Shown here piece after piece: positions 16,483-23,724 of a DNA stretch of 64,000 nucleotides. Origin of the DNA: Heliomicrobium gestii (GTDB taxonomy: Bacteria > Bacillota > Desulfitobacteriia > Heliobacteriales > Heliobacteriaceae); assembly GCF_009877435.1 (NCBI RefSeq), contig NZ_WXEX01000003.1:1-64000 (forward strand), written 5' to 3'. The position numbers were made by a program, and so were the translations under genes. Numbering within the stretch: the stretch's first letter is position 1; every line of letters begins with the position of its first letter. Below the pieces are notes generated by a model. The model saw only the letters and a list, made by a program, of their open reading frames with translations, ran no database searches and was not told the origin of the DNA.

Positions 16483-17752
16483 ATGGCAGGTGACGACGGC
16501 CATTGTCATCTTTTTGCTTTCTTATGGCCTGATCATCTCCGAAAAAATCCACCGCATGACCGTAGCCCTGCTCGGCGCTGTTATCATGCTGCTGCTTGGC
16601 ATCCTTTCTCAGGAAGAGGCTGTGCGATCAATCGATTTCAACACCTTGGGCCTGTTGATCGGCATGATGATCATCGTCGGCATCCTGCGGCGGACAGGGG
16701 TCTTCGAGTATTTTGCCGTCAAGGCGGCGAAGGCGGCCAAAGGCAGTCCTGTCGGCATCCTGGTCCTGCTGTCTCTTGTTACAGCCGTAGCCTCCGCCTT
16801 CCTGGACAATGTGACGACGGTGTTGTTGATCGTTCCGGTCACCCTGTCGATCACTGACACCCTTGAGGTGGACCCCGTTCCTTTTCTCATCTCCGAGGTT
16901 ATGGCCGCGAATATCGGCGGGACAGCCACGCTGATCGGCGACCCGCCCAATATCATGATCGGCGGCGCTGTGGGGCTTAGCTTCAATGACTTTGTCGTCA
17001 ATCTAACGCCCGTGATCATCCCCATTCTGGCGGTCAACCTTTTTCTCATTACGCGGATCTATCGCAGGGAACTGCAGTCAGATGACGCCGGCAAGGCCAG
17101 GATCATGGCCCTGGATGAATCGGAGGTGATCAAGGACCGGGCGTTGCTGCGCAAGGCGGCCCTGGTGCTCGGTCTGACGATCCTCGGCTTCATTCTGCAC
17201 GGATTGCTCAACCTGGAATCGGCCACCATCGCCTTGGCCGGCGCCGCCTTTTTGCTGCTGTTTACCGGGGAAGAACCGGAGGACATCCTTCTGTCTGTCG
17301 AGTGGCCCACCCTCTTTTTCTTCATCGGATTGTTCATTATTGTCGGCGCCCTCGAACATGTGGGCGTCATTCGCTGGGTCGCTGAGGCGGGATTGCGGCT
17401 GACAGGCGGCGCCGTGGGACCGACGACCCTTTTGATTCTGTGGCTCTCCGCCATTGCCTCTGCCTTTGTCGACAACATTCCCTTTGTGGCCACCATGATC
17501 CCCTTGATCAAGGCGATGGGGGAGATGGGCGGCATGGATACGACGCCTCTCTGGTGGAGCCTGGCCCTTGGCGCCTGCTTGGGTGGCAACGGCACCATCA
17601 TCGGCGCCTCCGCCAACGTCATCGTCGCCGGAATGGCCGAGAAAAACGGGATCGCCATCTCCTTTATCCGCTTTATGAAAGTGGCCTTTCCCCTGATGCT
17701 CGTCAGCATTGCCATGTCCCATCTTTATCTGTGGTTGCGCTATCTGACCTAA
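16472..17752 (+). CDS. ArsB/NhaD-type (SLC13-like) ion permease
   Basis: 426 aa from ATG 16472, which has GGAGGAGG upstream. About eleven hydrophobic segments. Two repeat motifs typical of the citrate/ArsB/NhaD superfamily: ASAFLDNVTTVLLIVPVT in the first half and ASAFVDNIPFVATMIPLI in the second, with IGGTATLIGDPPNIM and LGGNGTIIGASANVI. Likely substrates are Na+/H+, arsenite or a dicarboxylate; the sequence does not decide. The gene starts inside the end of the kinase gene, so the two are co-translated, and the kinase may regulate the transporter (inference). Confidence 0.88.
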   Translation: MPHEWQVTTAIVIFLLSYGLIISEKIHRMTVALLGAVIMLLLGILSQEEAVRSIDFNTLGLLIGMMIIVGILRRTGVFEYFAVKAAKAAKGSPVGILVLLSLVTAVASAFLDNVTTVLLIVPVTLSITDTLEVDPVPFLISEVMAANIGGTATLIGDPPNIMIGGAVGLSFNDFVVNLTPVIIPILAVNLFLITRIYRRELQSDDAGKARIMALDESEVIKDRALLRKAALVLGLTILGFILHGLLNLESATIALAGAAFLLLFTGEEPEDILLSVEWPTLFFFIGLFIIVGALEHVGVIRWVAEAGLRLTGGAVGPTTLLILWLSAIASAFVDNIPFVATMIPLIKAMGEMGGMDTTPLWWSLALGACLGGNGTIIGASANVIVAGMAEKNGIAISFIRFMKVAFPLMLVSIAMSHLYLWLRYLT

Positions 17753-17758
17753 AAAAGG

Positions 17759-17793
17759 GGACCCAGGTCCCGCTGTGAACGGGTCCTGGGTCC
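17759..17793 (-). terminator. inverted repeat, terminator-like on the minus strand
   Basis: Stem GGACCCAGG (17759-17767) / CCTGGGTCC (17785-17793). Followed on the minus strand by CCCCTTTTTT, so it best serves leftward transcripts from the kinase/regulator pair. Confidence 0.45.
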
Positions 17794-17856
17794 GATGTAG
17801 GGTTGTATCGATTCGATTACGATAAAGGTGCCTTCTTTCAATACCCATCTGCGTGG

Positions 17857-17880
17857 CCCGACTTCTGTCGGGTTTTTTTT
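17857..17880 (+). terminator. terminator of the kinase-permease unit
   Basis: Stem CCCGAC (17857-17862) / GTCGGG (17867-17872), TTCT loop, eight T. Confidence 0.8.
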
Positions 17881-17919
17881 GTCCAAATTGCGCTATTGCG
17901 CCTTGTTTTTTAAGGCGGT

Positions 17920-19611
17920 TCATTGGGAAGCGGCGGCGGTTGGGATCGTAAAGAAAAAAGAGGCGCCGCCACCCTCCCGATTTTCTACGCCGACCTGGCC
18001 GCCGTGACTTTCCACGATTGCTTTGACGATCGCCAGACCGAGACCGGCGCCCGGTGTTTTCCGGCTTCTTGACTTCTCTCCCCGGTAAAAGCGTTCCCAT
18101 ACTCGGCCCAGATCCGCTTCGGCCAGTCCTGGACCGGTGTCATTGACGGTAAAGCGGACCGATTCGGCCTGCGCCGCCAGTCCCAGTTGCACCGCTCCCC
18201 CGGCCGGCGTATGGCGCAGGGCGTTATCGACGAGGTTGATCAACGCCTGAGTCAACCGGTCGGGATCCGCATAAATCTCAGGCAGAGCCCGGTCACTTGG
18301 GTAGGGGGGACAAGTCAGCCGGATTTGCTGCTCTTCCGCTGTTCCAGCGAGGTTGCGGGCCACGCGGCAGAGCAGGGTCTCAGGAGTGACCGGTTCTCTC
18401 TTCAATTCAAAATACCCCGATTCCAATTGGGCCAACTGCAACATGTCCTGGACGAGCCGCTGCATGCGATCCGTTTCTTCCAGGATGATCTCGGCCATCT
18501 GGCGGCGATCCTCGGGCGTTTTCGCCATGTCGTCCCGCAACGCTTCTGCATAGCCCTGGATCAGAAACAGGGGGGTGCGCAGATCATGGGAGACGTTGGC
18601 CGCCAGGTCGCGCATGCTCTGCATCCCTTGGGCCAACTGATCGTTTCTCGCTTCCAACTGCCGCAGGCTGAGCGAGAGTTCACTGGACAGAGAATTCAGC
18701 GTCTCTCCCAGACGGCCGATCTCGTCGTCGCCTGCCACCGGCGCCAAGCGGTTGAATTCGCCCCGGCGCATCTGTTCCGCTACCGCATGGAGCGCCGTCA
18801 ATGGTTGGGCGACTTTTTTGGAGATCAGATAGGCGACCAGTGTCGAAAGCAGCAAGGTCAAGGCGCCGGCGCCAAAGACCCAGGCGCGGACGTTGTCAAT
18901 CGTATCGTTGATCGGTTGCAGCGCCCGGAAGGCGAAGATGACCTTGTCCACCTTGTCTTCCTTCCGGTGCGGAATGGCCACGGAAAGGGTAGCGATGCCG
19001 CCGGCGCTGTCCTTCGTCCTTTCCGCAGCGATGCCGGAGGTGTCGAGAAAGGTCTGCCGGATGACGATTTCGCCTCGCTGCAACCGTTCCTTATCCTGTG
19101 TCGTCAGTTCCACTTGACGCAGGAGAGGGTAGAGGGCGCCTGTTCGGGCGCCTTGACCGGATCCGGCGTCACTGCTCGTCGAAGGCGTCGCGTCGGATCC
19201 GTCGAGGGGGGGACAAAGATCCCTATCATCGTTGTTCCAAAACCGAGCGCCCCAACGAAAGCGAGGTCCCCCTTGGAGCCTTTGAGGGGGAGGCGATTCG
19301 GACGACGACAGGGACAACCAGGGGGGACCGCCATAGCCACTCAGCACATCGGTGACCTTTCCTTCTTTATTGCACACAAGGATGAGAGCCCCCGAATCGG
19401 CGGCGATAGCCATGGCGAGGCGTCTCGCTGCCGCCGGATCCTCTTCGGTAGCCACCAGATTGGTCTGAGTGACCAGTTCGTTTGTCTCCCACCGGACATA
19501 GTAGTCGGCGAAAAAAACGGAGAAGAGCCCGGCCACGACCAGCAACAGCGCCAGCGAAAAACCGGCCAGGGTGAGCCAAAACTTGCCGGCGATGCTTCGG
19601 GTGATTCTCAT
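17920..19611 (-). CDS. membrane sensor histidine kinase, PhoR-like
   Basis: 563 aa. Transmembrane segment at about residues 12-34, an extracytoplasmic sensor of about 215 residues, a second membrane segment (about 245-265), a HAMP linker (KVAQPLTALHAVAEQMRRGEF), then the kinase: H box NVSHDLRTPLFLIQGY, N box LVDNALRHTP, G boxes DTGPGLAEAD and GAGLGLAIVKAI. It phosphorylates the response regulator encoded just upstream, with which it overlaps by 4 bases. The sensor loop contains a Pro/Ser-rich stretch (SSSESPPPQRLQGG). Signal unknown; the adjacent divergent htrA suggests envelope stress. Confidence 0.93.
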   Translation of the reverse strand: MRITRSIAGKFWLTLAGFSLALLLVVAGLFSVFFADYYVRWETNELVTQTNLVATEEDPAAARRLAMAIAADSGALILVCNKEGKVTDVLSGYGGPPWLSLSSSESPPPQRLQGGPRFRWGARFWNNDDRDLCPPLDGSDATPSTSSDAGSGQGARTGALYPLLRQVELTTQDKERLQRGEIVIRQTFLDTSGIAAERTKDSAGGIATLSVAIPHRKEDKVDKVIFAFRALQPINDTIDNVRAWVFGAGALTLLLSTLVAYLISKKVAQPLTALHAVAEQMRRGEFNRLAPVAGDDEIGRLGETLNSLSSELSLSLRQLEARNDQLAQGMQSMRDLAANVSHDLRTPLFLIQGYAEALRDDMAKTPEDRRQMAEIILEETDRMQRLVQDMLQLAQLESGYFELKREPVTPETLLCRVARNLAGTAEEQQIRLTCPPYPSDRALPEIYADPDRLTQALINLVDNALRHTPAGGAVQLGLAAQAESVRFTVNDTGPGLAEADLGRVWERFYRGEKSRSRKTPGAGLGLAIVKAIVESHGGQVGVENREGGGASFFFTIPTAAASQ

Positions 19612-20333
19612 GGGCTGATCTCAAACTTATAGCCGCTGCCGCGAACGGTAATCACGTAGCCGGCAGCGGTCGGGGAGAGGCGCGACAGTTTTTCCCGCAG
19701 TCGGCGGACATGGGTGTCTACCGTTCGACTGTCACCGCCATATTCATACCCCCAGACCCGGTCGAGGAGCAAATCGCGGCTCATGACCCTGCCGGCGTGC
19801 TGGGCGAGGTAAAGCAACAGGTCATACTCCAGCGGCGACAGGGAGAGCGTTTCTCCCTGGATGACTGCTTTGCGCCCTTCGGGATAAAGGCTGAGTTCAG
19901 GGAAATGAAGTCCCTTTTCGAAGGCCTCTCCCTGGTTCATCCCGGAATTCGCCGTCGCGAGCGGCGCCCGGCGGCGCAGCAGAGCTTTTACGCGCAGCAC
20001 GATCTCGCGGGGGCTGAAGGGCTTGACAACGTAGTCATCGGCGCCTAACTCAAAACCTAAAACCCGGTCGGCTTCCTCGCCCCGGGCGGTCAGAATCAGG
20101 ATGGGTAATTCCGATATCTCTCGGATCTTGCGACAGGTGGTCCATCCGTCCAAACCGGGCATCATCAGATCCAGGATGACCAAATCGACCATCCGTTGCC
20201 GCAGAATGTCCAAAGCCGAAAGCCCTTCTTCCGCTTCAAGCACGTCAAAGGCTTCTTGTTCAAGGAAGAGGCGCAACATGCGGCGAATCTTTTCTTCATC
20301 CTCAACGATCAGAATCGTTGCCTCTGCAGGCAT
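19608..20333 (-). CDS. OmpR/PhoB-family response regulator
   Basis: 241 aa from ATG 20333, eight bases after GAGGAGGT (a GTG nine bases upstream overlaps that site). Receiver: acidic pair VEDEE, phospho-acceptor Asp in VILDLMMPG, Thr/Ser in ILTARG, Lys in YVVKPFSPRE. C-terminal winged helix: LSPLEYDLLLYLAQHAGRVMSRDLLLDRVWGYE and SRTVDTHVRRLREKL. It binds direct repeats upstream of target genes. It is divergent from htrA, sharing a roughly 115-base intergenic region, which makes htrA and itself the first candidate targets. Confidence 0.94.
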   Translation of the reverse strand: MPAEATILIVEDEEKIRRMLRLFLEQEAFDVLEAEEGLSALDILRQRMVDLVILDLMMPGLDGWTTCRKIREISELPILILTARGEEADRVLGFELGADDYVVKPFSPREIVLRVKALLRRRAPLATANSGMNQGEAFEKGLHFPELSLYPEGRKAVIQGETLSLSPLEYDLLLYLAQHAGRVMSRDLLLDRVWGYEYGGDSRTVDTHVRRLREKLSRLSPTAAGYVITVRGSGYKFEISP

Positions 20334-20388
20334 CGACGACACCTCCTCGGACTCATTTTACAAATATTCTCGCGGTAATGGGATGTTC

Positions 20389-20417
20389 TTGAACCGTTTC
20401 TTTTTCAGTATTATAAT
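20389..20417 (+). promoter_or_regulatory. htrA promoter
   Basis: TTGAAC at 20389-20394, 17-base spacer, perfect TATAAT at 20412-20417; start codon TTG 34 bases on. Confidence 0.65.
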
Positions 20418-20450
20418 TTTTGACGAAAAAAAGAAAAAGGAGGGTTCAAA

Positions 20451-21497
20451 TTGAGAAGAAGAAGTCTATTCAGCATCGTTCTTTCTTTCCTCTTTGCAGC
20501 GCTCCTGTGCGCTTCTTTTCCGCCCGGTGGACCCGCTTTGACAAGCGCCTGGGCAGCCGATTCGCCCTATGCCGGTGTCTTTAACTGGCCGGTCCCCCGC
20601 ATCGCCAAAGCGGCCGGCCCGGCCATCGTTTCCATCAGCAACATGGGCGAGACCATCACAGAAAGGCTGGTAGAGCAATCAGCAGGATCCGGTGTGATCA
20701 TCGACGCAGAAAACGGCTATATTGTCACCAACAACCATGTCGTCGAAGGGGCACAGGCCCTTCAGGTGGGGTTGGCTGACGGGCGTGTCATCAAGGGACG
20801 CCTCGTCGGGCGAGACGTGCGTTCCGACCTGGCTGTCGTCAAAATCGACGCCGATAACCTAACCGCCGTGCCGATGGGTGATTCGGATACCTTAGAGGTT
20901 GGAGAACTGGTGGTGGCCATCGGCAATCCCCTCGGCAAAGAGTTTGCTCGGACCGTTACCCACGGGATCGTGAGCGCCCTCGATCGAACGCTAGACGCCG
21001 ATGATATCGGCTTGAAGGTGATCCAGACGGACGCGGCCATCAACCCTGGCAACTCCGGCGGCGGCCTCTTCAATGCCCGAGGCGAATTGATCGGGATCAA
21101 CAGCGCCAAAATCGCCTTGGAGGGTGTCGAAGGGATGGGCTTTGCCATCCCGGTGAACGTAGCGAAGCCAATCGTGCAGCAGTTGATCACTCAGGGATAT
21201 GTGGCCCGTCCCTGGCTCGGCGTCGAGGGTGTCTATATCTCGGAAGCCATCTCCGCCTATTATGATTTGCCGCAGGGCTTCTACATCCGGAAAGTAAGCC
21301 CCAATAGTCCCGCTGCCGCCGCTGGCCTCCGGCGTGGCGATGTCATTCAGTCTCTCGACGGCAACAGTTTTACCGGCGTAAGCGCCTTTTCCAACCTGAT
21401 CGCCGCTCATGGCGTCGGCGACACGATTCAACTGAATGTTTCCCGTCAAGGGGAATCGATCACCGTGGCGGTTGTTCTGGCTCAACTGCCCAGATAG
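20451..21497 (+). CDS. htrA: HtrA/DegP-type serine protease with PDZ domain
   Basis: 348 aa from TTG 20451 with AAAGGAGGG upstream. N-terminal signal sequence or anchor (residues about 8-34), then the trypsin-like domain with the triad His in TNNHVVEG, Asp in RSDLAVVKID and Ser in NPGNSGGGLFN. One PDZ domain at about 250-345 (FYIRKVSPNSPAAAAGLRRGDVIQSLDG). It degrades misfolded exported proteins outside the membrane. Divergent from a two-component system that probably controls it. Confidence 0.95.
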   Translation: MRRRSLFSIVLSFLFAALLCASFPPGGPALTSAWAADSPYAGVFNWPVPRIAKAAGPAIVSISNMGETITERLVEQSAGSGVIIDAENGYIVTNNHVVEGAQALQVGLADGRVIKGRLVGRDVRSDLAVVKIDADNLTAVPMGDSDTLEVGELVVAIGNPLGKEFARTVTHGIVSALDRTLDADDIGLKVIQTDAAINPGNSGGGLFNARGELIGINSAKIALEGVEGMGFAIPVNVAKPIVQQLITQGYVARPWLGVEGVYISEAISAYYDLPQGFYIRKVSPNSPAAAAGLRRGDVIQSLDGNSFTGVSAFSNLIAAHGVGDTIQLNVSRQGESITVAVVLAQLPR

Positions 21498-21567
21498 GAT
21501 AGGGTCTGACTGTTACACCCGGGATAATGACGAGCGATCAATACATAGTAGACATAGAAGCTGCGAC

Positions 21568-21600
21568 AAAAAGCGGAAGGGCATCCTTCCGCTTTTTCTT
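21568..21600 (+). terminator. htrA terminator
   Basis: Perfect 13-bp stem AAAAAGCGGAAGG (21568-21580) / CCTTCCGCTTTTT (21585-21597), GCAT loop, T-rich tail. It would work in both directions. Confidence 0.85.
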
Positions 21601-21860
21601 TGGAATCCCTTGAAAACATCCGTTGGTTCTGTGTTCCTCATTCCAACGGCGGCGAAGGGTGATGCTGCCTTGAGCGGGGCCGTTACGGTGAGCCTTTGAT
21701 CCTAAGTATACCCCTGGAAAGTGACGGATCCATAACGTTCTTGTGACAATTCGGTTACAGTCCCGGCGCTTATACGAGTCGGGCGGTGCTCATCGTAAAG
21801 CATCGCCAGCAAGCCGTCCGGTGTGCCATTTGTGGAGGTAATGTTCATGGTTAGTCCAAA

Positions 21861-21875
21861 TTGAAATAATTATCA
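21861..21875. promoter_or_regulatory. possible Fur 7-1-7 site
   Basis: TTGAAATAATTATCA reads on the other strand as TGATAATTATTTCAA; the left half is a perfect Fur half-site, the right half matches 4 of 7 positions. It lies 50 bases ahead of the 61-aa gene. Weak evidence. Confidence 0.3.
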
Positions 21876-21925
21876 CAAACACATAAAATAATGGTAAGCC
21901 CCATTTTGAAGCGAGGTGGAGACAG

Positions 21926-22111
21926 ATGATTGGCAAGCTTGTGGTGACACTGCTTTCTGGGGCGGCGGCCTACTCCTATGCGGAGAAAAAGTACAATGAA
22001 GTGACAGAACGCAAGATCATCGAAGGATTGCAGATGCTCCGGCCTGTCGTAACTGCCTTCCACGACAACGAGCGCAAACGCATGGGCGTTCAGTATTCTT
22101 CAACACGTTAG
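21926..22111 (+). CDS. small hypothetical protein with N-terminal hydrophobic stretch
   Basis: 61 aa. ATG 21926 is preceded by GCGAGGTGGAGA. Residues 3-16 (GKLVVTLLSGAAAY) are hydrophobic but short for a full membrane span; the rest is amphipathic and charged (AEKKYNEVTERKIIEGLQML). No family recognised. A well-formed terminator follows, supporting a real transcription unit. Confidence 0.6.
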   Translation: MIGKLVVTLLSGAAAYSYAEKKYNEVTERKIIEGLQMLRPVVTAFHDNERKRMGVQYSSTR

Positions 22112-22133
22112 CCATTAACCGCACCGATACAGG

Positions 22134-22170
22134 GACCGGTGTCTTCGGACAGCCGGTCTTTTCTTTTTTG
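22134..22170 (+). terminator. terminator with UUCG loop
   Basis: Stem GACCGGTGTC (22134-22143), TTCG tetraloop, GACA-g-CCGGTC (22148-22158, one bulged G), then TTTTCTTTTTT. Confidence 0.8.
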
Positions 22171-22276
22171 ATCCGCTTTTCTACTTGCTTCGGCATTTTT
22201 CTTGCGGCGGTTCCGCGAGACGGGGCGATCATGGTATACTGAATGAAAAAGGAAGGTTTTGGAGGAGGGAGCCGCC

Positions 22277-23029
22277 ATGCGCCTCGCCGAAGTTGATTTG
22301 AAAGCCCGCATCCCCGAGCGGGAGTATGAGGAACGGTTGCGCAAGCTGCAACTGGACCTCTTGAAGTACCAGTTTCGCATGATCGAGGAAAAAGTGCCCG
22401 TCCTCCTCGTCTTCGAGGGCTGGGACGCCGCCGGCAAGGGAGGCGTCATCCGCCGCATTACCGAACAGATGGATCCGCGAGCCTACCATGTCCACCCCGT
22501 TGGCGCTCCAAGCCCCGAGGAGATGCGCCATCACTACCTGCGCCGCTTCTGGCTCCGCCTGCCCAAAGCTGGCGAAATGGGAATTTTTGATCGCAGCTGG
22601 TATGGGCGGGTCATGGTCGAACGGGTGGAGAAACTCTGCCCGAAAGAGGCCTGGAAGCGCGCCTACACAGAGATCAACGAGTTTGAAAAGATGCTGGTCA
22701 GCGATGGGACGCTGCTGATCAAGTTTTTCCTGCACATATCGCCGGAGGAGCAACTACGCCGTTTTCGCGACCGCGAGACCAACCCCTACAAGCGCTGGAA
22801 GATCACCAAGGAGGACTGGCGCAACCGGGACAAGTGGAAGGAATATGAAGAAGCCATTCATGAGATGCTGGAAAAGACCCATACGGCGCTCGCGCCATGG
22901 CATCTGATCGCAGGGGAACAGAAGAAGTGGGCCCGCATCCGGACCATGGAGATTATCCTGGAACATTACAAGCGGGTCTTCCACCAGGGCAAGGAGTGTA
23001 TCACGACAGGATGTCAAGCATCGTCATGA
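22277..23029 (+). CDS. ppk2: polyphosphate kinase 2 family protein
   Basis: 250 aa from ATG 22277 with GGAGGAGGG upstream. One PPK2 domain: Walker [12 protein letters not shown], the conserved PVGAPSPEE, Walker [10 protein letters not shown], the lid region [14 protein letters not shown] with DWRNRDKW. It transfers phosphate between polyphosphate and nucleotides (family knowledge); the length and lid look like the single-domain classes that prefer NDP or NMP phosphorylation, but the class is not decided. The stop overlaps the RNase HI start region by 19 bases. Confidence 0.9.
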   Translation: MRLAEVDLKARIPEREYEERLRKLQLDLLKYQFRMIEEKVPVLLVFEGWDAAGKGGVIRRITEQMDPRAYHVHPVGAPSPEEMRHHYLRRFWLRLPKAGEMGIFDRSWYGRVMVERVEKLCPKEAWKRAYTEINEFEKMLVSDGTLLIKFFLHISPEEQLRRFRDRETNPYKRWKITKEDWRNRDKWKEYEEAIHEMLEKTHTALAPWHLIAGEQKKWARIRTMEIILEHYKRVFHQGKECITTGCQASS

Positions 23030-23502
23030 CACAAGCGACGAGAAAAGAAGTGACCATCTACACCGATGGCGCCTGCCTCGGCAACCCGGGACCGGGCGGG
23101 TACGGCGTCGTGCTGATGTACGGGGAGCATCGGCGAGAACTGTCTGAGGGGTTTCGCGACACCACCAACAACCGCATGGAAATGCTAGCGGCCATCAAAG
23201 CCTTGGAAGTCCTGAAAGAGCCCTGCCAGGTCACCCTGTACAGCGATTCGCGCTATCTCGTCGACGCCGTCACCAAGAACTGGGCCCGTCGCTGGAAGGC
23301 GAATGGCTGGATGCGCAACAAAAAGGATCCTGCCTTGAATGTTGATCTCTGGGAACGCCTGCTCCACCTTCTGGAGCGCCACCAGGTGGAGTTCCGCTGG
23401 GTAAAAGGCCATGCCGGAAACCCCGAGAACGAGCGCTGTGACAAGTTGGCGACAGAAGCGGCTGCTCGCCCCGACCTGCCCCCCGATGTGCGCGCCCGAT
23501 AA
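23011..23502 (+). CDS. rnhA: ribonuclease HI
   Basis: 163 aa from ATG 23011 (a second ATG at 23026 is possible). Catalytic acids: Asp in [14 protein letters not shown], Glu in [11 protein letters not shown], Asp in LYSDSRYLV, Asp in NERCDKLAT; also the basic handle region [16 protein letters not shown] and [10 protein letters not shown]. It cuts RNA in RNA-DNA hybrids. The gene begins inside the ppk2 gene, so the two are probably co-translated. Confidence 0.93.
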   Translation: MSSIVMTQATRKEVTIYTDGACLGNPGPGGYGVVLMYGEHRRELSEGFRDTTNNRMEMLAAIKALEVLKEPCQVTLYSDSRYLVDAVTKNWARRWKANGWMRNKKDPALNVDLWERLLHLLERHQVEFRWVKGHAGNPENERCDKLATEAAARPDLPPDVRAR

Positions 23503-23558
23503 TGAGGGGACCTTCCTGGGCAAACTGGTAGAAAAGCGAGTCCAGGAGCGTGAGCCTG

Positions 23559-23660
23559 ATGCGACGTAAACTGTTATGGGTCGCCGGAGGCATCGGTTAT
23601 CTGATGCTCCTCTACGGGGCGGTGAATTTTCTTCTCTGGTGGATGCTCGCCGACGTATAG
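23559..23660 (+). CDS. 33-aa single-span membrane peptide
   Basis: 33 aa: a basic start (MRRK) followed by a hydrophobic stretch from residue 5 to 29 that ends in LLWWMLADV. ATG 23559 has CCAGGAG about 9 bases upstream. It sits between rnhA and a shared terminator. Coding potential rests on the ribosome binding site and the classic positively charged membrane-span layout; no family recognised. Confidence 0.45.
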   Translation: MRRKLLWVAGGIGYLMLLYGAVNFLLWWMLADV

Positions 23661-23693
23661 AGAGCCGACTATAGAACAAGGCCCCACGGATCG

Positions 23694-23722
23694 AAAAAAT
23701 CACCCGAATCGGGTGATTTTTT
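23694..23722. terminator. bidirectional terminator
   Basis: AAAAAATCACCCG / CGGGTGATTTTTT hairpin, with A run on the left and T run on the right; serves the rnhA unit and the leftward kimA gene. Confidence 0.85.
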
Positions 23723-23724
23723 GT

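Larger units (their letters stand above)
21498..21925. other. gene-free spacer downstream of htrA
   Basis: About 430 bases without a supported gene. It holds the htrA terminator (21568-21600), and near its right end an AT-rich stretch with a Fur-like match (21861-21875). A tiny frame with a ribosome binding site (ATG 21848, five codons) is too short to call. Confidence 0.5.

Noticed and set aside
18187-19632. 481-codon open frame on the plus strand
   Set aside because: Lies wholly opposite the sensor kinase gene; composition is that of an antisense frame in GC-rich DNA and no ribosome binding site precedes it.
21848-21864. Tiny frame with a good ribosome binding site (GGAGG then ATG)
   Set aside because: Only five codons; too short to support.
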